A stretch of DNA of 24,116 bases, taken from the IMG/VR virus record IMGVR_UViG_3300038701_000465, positions 1-24,116 of that record; one strand, written 5' to 3'. The notes beneath the pieces were generated by a model that made no database searches, was not told the DNA's origin, and saw nothing but the letters and a program-made list of their open reading frames with translations. Positions 15,715 through 21,024 of the stretch are shown one piece after another (within the stretch, counting starts at the first letter, position 1; each line of letters begins with the position of its first letter). Made by a program: the position numbers and the translations under genes. This DNA comes from a virus.

Positions 15715-16300
15715 TATTTAGATTTTAGTTTCTCGATACATTCCAAAACGTCCAAATACCAAAACTCTAAACCTTCGTGATTAAGAGAGTCTAAATATAG
15801 GGAGGAAATCTCAGACGGCGCGAAATGATGTTCGCGGACGACTGTTTTTATCCAACTCTCGACGTTTTCGAAGAAAATAACGAAATCCTCCGGGACGTCT
15901 AAAGAAAAAAAACGGTAATCGAGAGAGCGAGACTTTTATCCGTTGACGAATCCAGAGTCCGAGGGATATTAATAGTCTGAGACGTTAGGGCCGCTATCAT
16001 TGCGTTCAAACGACCGTCGCCGTCTCCGGCTTTTATCCCTTTCATTCTTTTGTCCATTTCGACGCCCTGTAATCGTGCCTTATAGGTTAACTCCTCGATA
16101 GAATTATCGGGACCGACCGGAAACGCTAATTTTTGAGTTAGAGTATAGTCGTCGTTAACGACTAATAATCCCTCCTGTACGGCGGAGACGAGGTCCTCGA
16201 TATATTCAGCGTGAGCCTCTCTCTTATTAGCTCGGATTTTCTTAAAATCCAACCAACTATCGACGGCCTGTTGAGCCGTAGAAAAATCTACTTTGTCCAT
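15714..16300 (-). CDS. Tail assembly chaperone, -1 frameshift fusion (G-T type, 195 aa)
   Basis: The zero-frame protein (133 aa) stops at 15899, leaving 184 bases before the tape measure that are fully open in the -1 frame. Slippage of one base on the T-run at 15905-15911 continues the protein as LDVPEDFVIFFENVESW, through REHHFAPSEISSLYLDSL, to YLDVLECIEKLKSK, ending at TAA 15716-15714, which shares its last A with the tape-measure ATG. Arithmetic fits: 587 bases plus one re-read base is 196 codons. Long and short chaperones expressed by frameshift just before the tape measure are nearly universal in long-tailed phages; they coat the tape measure while the tube polymerises. Confidence 0.88.
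15899..16300 (-). CDS. Tail assembly chaperone, short form (Mu gp41/lambda G-like, 133 aa)
   Basis: This is the product made without frameshifting. A helical N-terminus (STAQQAVDSWLDFKKIRAN, EYIEDLVSAVQEGLLVV) and DDYTLTQKLAFPVGPDNSIEELTYKAR lead to an internal region (LNAMIAALTSQTINIPRTLD), consistent with the family's small helical chaperones. The last residues ITVFFL are encoded by the slippery run and its in-frame stop TAG. The gene is 24 bases after the tube gene, as expected for the order tube-chaperone-tape measure. The ratio of short to long form is set by slippage efficiency. Confidence 0.9.
   Translation of the reverse strand: MDKVDFSTAQQAVDSWLDFKKIRANKREAHAEYIEDLVSAVQEGLLVVNDDYTLTQKLAFPVGPDNSIEELTYKARLQGVEMDKRMKGIKAGDGDGRLNAMIAALTSQTINIPRTLDSSTDKSLALSITVFFL
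15905..15911 (-). promoter_or_regulatory. Programmed -1 frameshift site (T TTT TTT)
   Basis: The minus strand reads G followed by eight T, then CTTTAG. In the zero frame it is GTT TTT TTT CTT TAG, so both the P-site and A-site codons (TTT TTT) can re-pair one base back. The zero-frame stop follows after one codon. This is the canonical X XXY YYZ form. I did not identify a clear downstream pseudoknot. Confidence 0.85.
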
Positions 16301-16324
16301 TTTGTTTGATGTTTAGAAAAGTTC

Positions 16325-16720
16325 TTACTTAGCCATTTTTCCGCCGCCTGAGATAGATAAAGGGATAGTCCCCTCGTTCATATCTCCGTTAAGGTCGCCG
16401 ATAACGACTCCCTCTCCGACATAATCGACGCCGTTAATATGCGAAACCGTCCAAGTAGTCGGAGCGAGGTCCTCAGACAGAGCGAGGAGCTTTTCCATAT
16501 CCTCCCGTCCGTTCATATCCCAAGCGACCGAAACCTCGACTTTCCAAGGCGCGTTATTCATTTTCCGGATCATATCTCCGGAGCCTGTAGTAGAGACCTC
16601 GTTACGATAGCCTCCCGGGTCGAAATTGTGAGTTTCTCCCGATTTGATTTGTAGGGTTCCAGACCCGACGTTATCGTTAGCGAAAGCGATTTCGAGAATA
16701 TCTCCGGCTATTGAGCTCAT
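16325..16720 (-). CDS. Tail tube protein, Mu gpM-like (131 aa)
   Basis: Tube protein of the Mu gpM type by order (sheath-tube-chaperone-tape measure), size and pattern. The N-terminus is ILEIAFANDNVGSGTLQIKSG. A loop with FDPGGYRNEVSTTGSGDMIRK precedes VEVSVAWDMNGREDMEKLLAL, and the end is TIPLSISGGGKMAK. Mu and P2 family tube proteins carry the same 'a.G..t..L.VkaG......PGG..RE....g..g' style. Hexameric rings stack inside the sheath and form the DNA channel. Its start shares a 16-bp sequence with the sheath start (16711-16726), probably a common translation signal for two abundant proteins. Confidence 0.9.
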   Translation of the reverse strand: MSSIAGDILEIAFANDNVGSGTLQIKSGETHNFDPGGYRNEVSTTGSGDMIRKMNNAPWKVEVSVAWDMNGREDMEKLLALSEDLAPTTWTVSHINGVDYVGEGVVIGDLNGDMNEGTIPLSISGGGKMAK

Positions 16721-16726
16721 TTCTTG
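16711..16726 (-). repeat. 16-bp start-site repeat, tube copy
   Basis: The minus-strand sequence CAAGAAATGAGCTCAA spans the tube start codon and is identical to the sequence at the sheath start (18243-18258). It contains the ATG and the codons for Met-Ser-Ser, plus six upstream bases. Confidence 0.9.
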
Positions 16727-16737
16727 CTTTTTTCCTG

Positions 16738-18252
16738 TTAGTTACTTCCTAAATTGAACCCGGCGACCGCTGTAGTCGACGCGATTCTAACGATACTACT
16801 CCTCTTATATCGGAACCGAGTTTCCAGACGGTCCGGATTAGTCGAGGAAATAACGACCGAAATTTCCGATTTGAAAAAGTCCGGGTCGACTATAAGTCCG
16901 CGACGGGTCAATCCGTCGGCGTAAGTCGATAGAACGGCTTTCCACATTTTCGGCTTTATTACTTTTTCAGCCGTTACCGTGTCTTTATCGTTAGCGATAA
17001 CGTGATCGACTACGTTAATCAATTCGAGGAGATAATATCCGAAATAGACGTTAAAATCTAACATTAGATTTCGGCAATATTTGAATTGAGGAGGAATCTC
17101 TCCGGCCTTATGATAGGTCGTTATAAAGTCTTGAATCTTGTAAAGTCCCTCGGAAAGCGAAACAGTCGAACAGCCTTTCTTAGAAATCGCGTCGCGGTTA
17201 ACATAGGAACCCATAGACCCGATATCTGTAGGCGTTGGCATATCCGGGTAATAGTCTCCGCCGACGTCTAATTGAGGTGTATCTTGCACCTTACGAGCAA
17301 AAACGCGGACCATATTAGCCGCGGCCTCAAAAGGTAATCCAGAGGAAAGCGGAGCCGGAGCGACCGCGTTAGTAACCTCCAAGGACCGAGCGTCCGTAAT
17401 AGAGCTCGGGTCGTCAACTGTCGAGCCCGAAACAGCGACAAACGGTTTAAATACAATTCCGGCAAAACGCCCGGTCGGACTTGACGCGTTAGGGATTCCG
17501 TTAAAAGCCTCTAACGTATCGAGCACCGTAGAAACAAGGCCGTAACCGTTTAAAACGATTGTATTCCACTCGTTACCGAACATATCTAACGCCGCCTGTA
17601 TAGACGGAGTCCCGGCCCCTGTAGTTACGGAGGCCGTGGCGTAAGAAATACCCAAGGCGTCGCCGTTAGTGTCTACAGTAACGACCAAATCCTCAGCGGT
17701 TAACCCTTTCCATTTAGAGGTAAGTGTTACTTTAGTCGTCCCGTCGACGGCGGTCATAGGACAGCCGAGAACATTGTTAACGGCGTCTGTAATCTTGTCG
17801 CAAATATCCGCGACCGTGTCTCCGTCCTCGATATTGATATCGTAGAACTCTCCGTCCAGACCCGGACGACCGGCGATTTTTATAGTATGTGTTCCGTTAC
17901 CGGTAGCCGTACCGGTCGGAGTTAGGTCGATTTCCTTTTCAGACGCGCCGGCGGGCTCGTCCTGAGCGTAAACGATTGTCGGAATACCTCCGACGCCTCC
18001 TCCTGAGTTCGGGCGGAGGATTCTCATAATCAAATGGAGCGGCGAACCGTAACCGTAAAGGTCTCCGGCCTGTTGAGCCGAGGTTATTTCCGTTCCTGAG
18101 TTATCTAACTCTCCCTGATTTAAGTTATTAGCCTCTCCGAAAATTGCGATTCGCATAGGGAGATTGGGCGTTACTTGTTGAAAGTTTCCCGGTTCGATTT
18201 TATAACCTACAACTCGGGATAGATATTCAGTCGGGACGGCGTTTGAGCTCAT
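16738..18252 (-). CDS. Contractile tail sheath protein, Mu gpL-like (504 aa)
   Basis: The Mu gpL-type sheath family is recognised by the N-terminal LPMRIAIFGEANNLNQG, the AGDLYGYGSPLHLIMRILRPN block and the conserved DALGISYATA region. The C-terminal GLIVDPDFFKSEISVVISST is followed by NPDRLETRFRYKRSSIVRIAS. The frame extends upstream to an ATG at 18279 (MFHVKHFQE). I prefer ATG 18252 because it shares its start context with the tube gene and because the putative -7 box lies at 18284-18277, over the longer start. Sheath rings contract on infection and drive the tube through the cell envelope. The gene heads the tail run. Confidence 0.93.
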   Translation of the reverse strand: MSSNAVPTEYLSRVVGYKIEPGNFQQVTPNLPMRIAIFGEANNLNQGELDNSGTEITSAQQAGDLYGYGSPLHLIMRILRPNSGGGVGGIPTIVYAQDEPAGASEKEIDLTPTGTATGNGTHTIKIAGRPGLDGEFYDINIEDGDTVADICDKITDAVNNVLGCPMTAVDGTTKVTLTSKWKGLTAEDLVVTVDTNGDALGISYATASVTTGAGTPSIQAALDMFGNEWNTIVLNGYGLVSTVLDTLEAFNGIPNASSPTGRFAGIVFKPFVAVSGSTVDDPSSITDARSLEVTNAVAPAPLSSGLPFEAAANMVRVFARKVQDTPQLDVGGDYYPDMPTPTDIGSMGSYVNRDAISKKGCSTVSLSEGLYKIQDFITTYHKAGEIPPQFKYCRNLMLDFNVYFGYYLLELINVVDHVIANDKDTVTAEKVIKPKMWKAVLSTYADGLTRRGLIVDPDFFKSEISVVISSTNPDRLETRFRYKRSSIVRIASTTAVAGFNLGSN

Positions 18253-18258
18253 TTCTTG
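18243..18258 (-). repeat. 16-bp start-site repeat, sheath copy
   Basis: Identical to 16711-16726 and placed identically over the start codon, it supports ATG 18252 as the sheath start. Confidence 0.85.
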
Positions 18259-18262
18259 AAAA

Positions 18263-18278
18263 TGTTTTACGTGGAACA
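18263..18278. other. parS-like palindrome near the sheath transcription start
   Basis: The 16 bases TGTTTTACGTGGAACA match the widespread chromosomal parS consensus TGTTTCACGTGAAACA at 14 of 16 positions and are centred on ACGT. The site overlaps the sheath -7 box by two bases and covers the expected start of transcription. ParB binding is a guess; it may be a chance near-palindrome. Confidence 0.3.
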
Positions 18279-18333
18279 AATCAACCCATAAAACGGAGGG
18301 AGCTAAAATAAAGGTTACTTTTTCTTAAGTTTG
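18277..18333. promoter_or_regulatory. Divergent promoter element, copy 2 (sliding clamp right, sheath left)
   Basis: Same layout as 5036-5092. Minus-strand TTGATTTG lies at 18284-18277, followed by an 18-base spacer, the identical 25-bp block at 18303-18327, and plus-strand TAAGTTTG at 18326-18333. The clamp ATG is 25 bases past the plus -7 box, and the sheath ATG (18252) is 24 bases past the minus box. Apart from the conserved parts the two regions differ in sequence, so the conservation is selective. Confidence 0.75.
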
Positions 18334-18358
18334 TTCGATAAACTATAAACATCAGACA

Positions 18359-19408
18359 ATGAAAGTTAATCCATCAGATTTTCTAAAGGAGCTCTCGTTC
18401 CTTTCAAAAGTAGTTAACCCGAAATCGACTCTCCCTATTTGTCGAGCGGTCCTTTTCTCGGACGGAGAGCTAAGAACTACAGACCTCGACCGGACTATAA
18501 TAATCCGGAGAGAATGTAGTTTCGAGGCCGCGGTAAATATCCGGACGCTCCGGAATGTGATTTCCGCCCTTAAGGACCTCGAATGTATTACAATAACCAG
18601 AGCCGGAGAGACGACGATAAAAGTCGTTAGCGACCTCGGGACGACCATTATCGGCGGATTTGAACCCCGGGAATTTCCAAAGGTTCCGGAATACGATTTA
18701 ACGAATTACGCCGAGAGCTTAGATAGTGAAGTCCTCCGACGAGCGAATAAGTTTTCCGGGAAAGACGGGCTCCGGCCCGTTATGTCCGGGGTGTTTTTAG
18801 GAGAGGATATCGTAGCGACGGACGCGCGTATCCTTTTCAGAACTAAAAACAAAGCGAAACTAAAGGAGGGAGAGTCCGGAATAGTTATTCCGCGGACAAT
18901 TATTCCGCTACTTAAAGGAGAGGTCGATATCCAGACCTCGACGGACGACGCTTTCGGAAAGTGTGATCTCCCGGGCGGAATCTCTGTATATTGGAGAAAT
19001 ATCGACGGACGTTATCCAAATTACGCGGCGGTTATCCCGGATATCGTTTCGGCCCAAGTCGTCGCGACTCTGGATAAGAGACAGTTTTTAGCAATGGTTA
19101 ACAGCGGTTTAGCCGTATGTAACAAAACAACCCATAAAGGAGAGCTAAGATTTACAGAAAAAGAGTCTTTTGAGCTCCGGGTCGATAACGATTTCGACGT
19201 TTCTAATTTTTACTCTGGAAAATTACCGGCTAAATACCGAACAAAGATTCCAGAAAAAGGAATCGTTATCGGGTTTAACCTGAGGTTTTTAAAGGCCGTT
19301 ATTTCCAATACTAAGGACGCGGACGTTACTTTCTATCTGTTCGAACCTAATAAGGGCGGAATTATTAACGAGGAGTTTCTAATTATGCCTGTAATGTTGA
19401 ACAATTGA
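18359..19408 (+). CDS. dnaN: DNA polymerase sliding clamp, DnaN-like (349 aa)
   Basis: A three-domain beta clamp by pattern. Domain I has LSKVVNPKSTLPICRAVLF and LRTTDLDRTIIIR (12-50). Domain II has GLRPVMSGVFLGEDIVATDARIL (137-159) and the hallmark RNIDGRYPNYAAVIPD (213-228). Domain III has FNLRFLKAVIS (306-316) and the C-terminal LIMPVMLNN, equivalent to MPMR at the end of bacterial clamps, which lines the partner-binding cleft. Bacterial clamps are about 366 aa. The clamp ring tethers the polymerase to DNA. Its placement next to tail genes, opposite in strand, with a promoter element shared with the head genes, is unusual. GCA/TGC is as rare here as in neighbouring genes, so it is not a recent host gene capture. 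A role in late transcription, as for T4 gp45, is speculative. Confidence 0.9.
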   Translation: MKVNPSDFLKELSFLSKVVNPKSTLPICRAVLFSDGELRTTDLDRTIIIRRECSFEAAVNIRTLRNVISALKDLECITITRAGETTIKVVSDLGTTIIGGFEPREFPKVPEYDLTNYAESLDSEVLRRANKFSGKDGLRPVMSGVFLGEDIVATDARILFRTKNKAKLKEGESGIVIPRTIIPLLKGEVDIQTSTDDAFGKCDLPGGISVYWRNIDGRYPNYAAVIPDIVSAQVVATLDKRQFLAMVNSGLAVCNKTTHKGELRFTEKESFELRVDNDFDVSNFYSGKLPAKYRTKIPEKGIVIGFNLRFLKAVISNTKDADVTFYLFEPNKGGIINEEFLIMPVMLNN

Positions 19409-19416
19409 AAAAGAAA

Positions 19417-19453
19417 GCCCCGGAGTCCTAATCGCTTAACGGAGCTCCGGGGC
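19417..19453 (-). terminator. Intrinsic terminator of the accessory cassette (possibly bidirectional)
   Basis: GCCCCGGAG (19417-19425) pairs perfectly with CTCCGGGGC (19445-19453) over a 19-base loop. On the minus strand the stem is followed by TTTCTTTTTC, a good T-tract, so it ends transcription coming from the 73-aa gene. On the plus strand it lies 9 bases past the clamp stop without a T-tract and may stop or stabilise that transcript less efficiently. Confidence 0.88.
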
Positions 19454-19478
19454 AAATCAACCTAAAAAATCCAAGGCT

Positions 19479-19700
19479 TTAAAAGTAGCGAATTTTAAAC
19501 AGAATCCAAGTAAGGGCGGCTTTTTTCATTTTTAACCAAGATTCCCGGTTTTTCAACTGTCCAAAATAGACGGTCCTACGGAATCCCGGGCCGAGAGTAT
19601 TGTCATAATAATCCAAGGTCTCCGCCGCTGTTTCCAATTCAGAATCGAGGCCGTCGATTCTGTTTAATACTCTGGATTTTACGTTATCAATAAATCCCAT
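19479..19700 (-). CDS. Small hypothetical protein (73 aa), last gene of accessory cassette
   Basis: No family recognised. Residues 1-35 are an amphipathic helix with acidic and basic residues (FIDNVKSRVLNRIDGLDSEL, then ETAAETLDYYDN). A short turn (TLGPGFRRTVYFG) follows. The C-terminal half is basic with a hydrophobic end (WLKMKKAALTWILFKIRYF) that could bind a membrane or another protein. It starts 3 bases after the stop of the Zn-ribbon gene, and the intrinsic terminator begins 25 bases beyond its stop, supporting it as a true gene. Coding composition is like its neighbours. Function unknown. Confidence 0.7.
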   Translation of the reverse strand: MGFIDNVKSRVLNRIDGLDSELETAAETLDYYDNTLGPGFRRTVYFGQLKNRESWLKMKKAALTWILFKIRYF

Positions 19701-19703
19701 TAT

Positions 19704-19940
19704 CTAAAGTTTAACAGACTTTAAAACCTTTATAGCTGAGAGACATTCGGGACAAGTTATTCCGCCGCGTTCGACTGTCTTTGATTCGAAAACGACCTCG
19801 GACTCTCCGAAACCGTAAGCCTGTCCGCTACATAGGGACCGAGAACAATCCGTCGAGGCCGGGTTCGATAAATGCCAAACGTTAGCGTCGTCGCACTCTC
19901 CGCCGTACTCGTCTGTTTTGATTTTTACTAACGTATTCAT
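19704..19940 (-). CDS. Small Zn-ribbon-like protein (78 aa)
   Basis: Cys/His placement suggests a zinc site. Potential ligands are C16 (GECDD), H23 (VWHLS), C32 and C37 (TDCSRSLCSG), and the closely spaced CPEC near the C-terminus (GGITCPECLSAIK). The end IKVLKSVKL is basic. Such 'WHL...C....C ... GG-TCPxC' proteins occur as small genes of unknown role in phages of Bacteroidota, as far as I can recall. It could bind nucleic acid or a host protein. It lies 2 bases after the 221-aa gene and 3 bases before the 73-aa gene, so it belongs to the same cassette. Confidence 0.75.
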   Translation of the reverse strand: MNTLVKIKTDEYGGECDDANVWHLSNPASTDCSRSLCSGQAYGFGESEVVFESKTVERGGITCPECLSAIKVLKSVKL

Positions 19941-19942
19941 TA

Positions 19943-20608
19943 TTAAAATTTCGATATTAGTTTTCCGGAATTTAGATTCTCTAAAAGGACCGACGGAGCG
20001 TCGCCGAATTGATTATGCACAAACTCCGCCAGATTTCCGAGCTTATCGTCCAGAGACCTAAACCAGAGCTCTAACTCGTCCGTATGTTCGACGATTTTAT
20101 ATTTTCTCTCTATTTCGTGTCTGGACTCGGTCCTCGGACCTCCGGCGACGAGATTTTCCGTTTCGGAGGACGGTCTATAATCTCCGCTTACATTGTAAAA
20201 AACGGATTCCCCTATAGTCGTTCTGTAGATTATTTGAAAGGAGACGCCGACTAACGAATCCGCGTCTAATAATCCGGTCGAGCCGAATTTAACGCCCTTT
20301 CTTAAGTGTAGACCGAGAACGTTATAGGCGATTACTTTCTCGGTCTTTATTTCCGTGTCGTAATACCGATCGAACGTCTTTTTAACTCTGAGCTTTAACT
20401 CCTCGACCGTTACGCCGTAAATTTTTCCGTCTGAGGAGTTACCCAACTCCGGATCGTGCTTCAAATTATTGTACCAATCCGAAAATTTATCCGGTACGAA
20501 CATAGAAAACCGACCTCCGTCGGATTTATAATAGTGGATATCGTAAACGATTCCAATATCCGAAACTCCTTTCGGGGCGTAATAGGCTCCTTTGTCTATT
20601 TTAGGCAT
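19943..20608 (-). CDS. Hypothetical protein (221 aa) of accessory cassette
   Basis: No family recognised and no signal peptide or transmembrane segment seen. The N-terminal half mixes strands and aromatic residues (YDIHYYKSDGGRFSMFVPD, KFSDWYNNLKHDPELG). It is followed by a helix (VTVEELKLRVKKTFDRYYDT) and strands (EKVIAYNVLGLHL, VGVSFQIIYRTTIG, ESVFYNVSGDYRP). The C-terminal part is acidic and helical (DELELWFRSLDDKLGNLAEFV). The abundant Tyr, Asp and Lys and lack of Cys suggest a soluble cytoplasmic protein. A hairpin lies just upstream of its start. Its neighbours are a Zn-ribbon protein and a 99-aa helical protein under one promoter, which hints at a joint function but does not identify it. 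Confidence 0.75.
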   Translation of the reverse strand: MPKIDKGAYYAPKGVSDIGIVYDIHYYKSDGGRFSMFVPDKFSDWYNNLKHDPELGNSSDGKIYGVTVEELKLRVKKTFDRYYDTEIKTEKVIAYNVLGLHLRKGVKFGSTGLLDADSLVGVSFQIIYRTTIGESVFYNVSGDYRPSSETENLVAGGPRTESRHEIERKYKIVEHTDELELWFRSLDDKLGNLAEFVHNQFGDAPSVLLENLNSGKLISKF

Positions 20609-20624
20609 CTGTAAAAGTTTATCC

Positions 20625-20640
20625 CCGGGAGAAATCCCGG
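20625..20640 (-). other. Hairpin between cassette genes (attenuator-like)
   Basis: On the minus strand CCGGGA, loop TTTC, TCCCGG form a 6-bp stem, extendable by a G-U and a C-G pair. A weak T-rich run (ACTTTT) appears further on, before the ATG at 20608. It might reduce read-through from the 99-aa gene, protect the downstream message or influence translation. It is weaker than the terminators at 1870 and 19417. Confidence 0.45.
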
Positions 20641-20647
20641 AGCGGTT

Positions 20648-20947
20648 TCAATCTTTAATTATTTGTCTCAAAACGACCCAATCGGCGACATATTCAAAAC
20701 GGGCCAAATAATCCGAGGAGACGGACGAAATCTTGGATTTCGCTCCGAAATGACAGTCTAACAGTAAAGCGGAGACATACTCTAAAGTCTGTAAATCGTA
20801 ATCCCGGGCCGTAAATGTCGGGTCTACTCCTGTAATTAATTCGGGAGCGGAAATCCTGTCCAGATACTTAGATAAACTCAAATCCTCCTCCAATACCGAC
20901 AATATTCCGGAGATTTTCAAAAACTCGACTCTCTGTTCCGTGTTCAT
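20648..20947 (-). CDS. Hypothetical helical protein (99 aa), first gene of accessory cassette
   Basis: No family recognised. The protein is predicted mostly helical: TEQRVEFLKISGILSVLEED, LSKYLDRISAPELITGV, DLQTLEYVSALLLDCHFG, SDYLARFEYVADWVVLRQI. It has no membrane segment, signal peptide or clear DNA-binding motif. It begins 25 bases past the -7 box at 20977-20984 and so is the first product of the operator-controlled promoter. First genes of such small operator-controlled units are often regulators of their own promoter; nothing in the sequence proves that here. Confidence 0.75.
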   Translation of the reverse strand: MNTEQRVEFLKISGILSVLEEDLSLSKYLDRISAPELITGVDPTFTARDYDLQTLEYVSALLLDCHFGAKSKISSVSSDYLARFEYVADWVVLRQIIKD

Positions 20948-20971
20948 TTTTTAGGTCTTTGTGTTAAACGA

Positions 20972-21019
20972 TGGTCCAAATATATAGACCATATCGTTAC
21001 GGTCCAAACTTTTAGACCA
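20972..21019 (-). promoter_or_regulatory. Canonical promoter within two operator-like dyads
   Basis: On the minus strand TTTG (21008-21005), a 20-base spacer and TATATTTG (20984-20977) form a textbook Bacteroidota -33/-7 promoter. Each box lies inside one copy of a 20-bp dyad: copy A 20972-20991 (plus strand TGGTCC....AGACCA) and copy B 21000-21019 (plus strand CGGTCC....AGACCA). The copies match at 16 of 20 bases and are spaced 28 bp, nearly on one DNA face. A dimeric repressor bound to both would block the promoter of the four-gene cassette. Confidence 0.85.
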
Positions 21020-21024
21020 GAAAT

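Noticed and set aside
18352-18648. 98-codon open frame on the minus strand opposite the clamp gene
   Set aside because: The opposite strand encodes a well-supported DnaN-like domain I. This frame is a shadow with Ser/Arg/Val bias and overlaps the promoter region.
19453-19460. CAAATCAA, a third copy of the minus-strand TTGATTTG box
   Set aside because: It lies just beyond the cassette terminator, points into the convergent clamp gene and lacks the 25-bp block at the required spacing. It is treated as chance.
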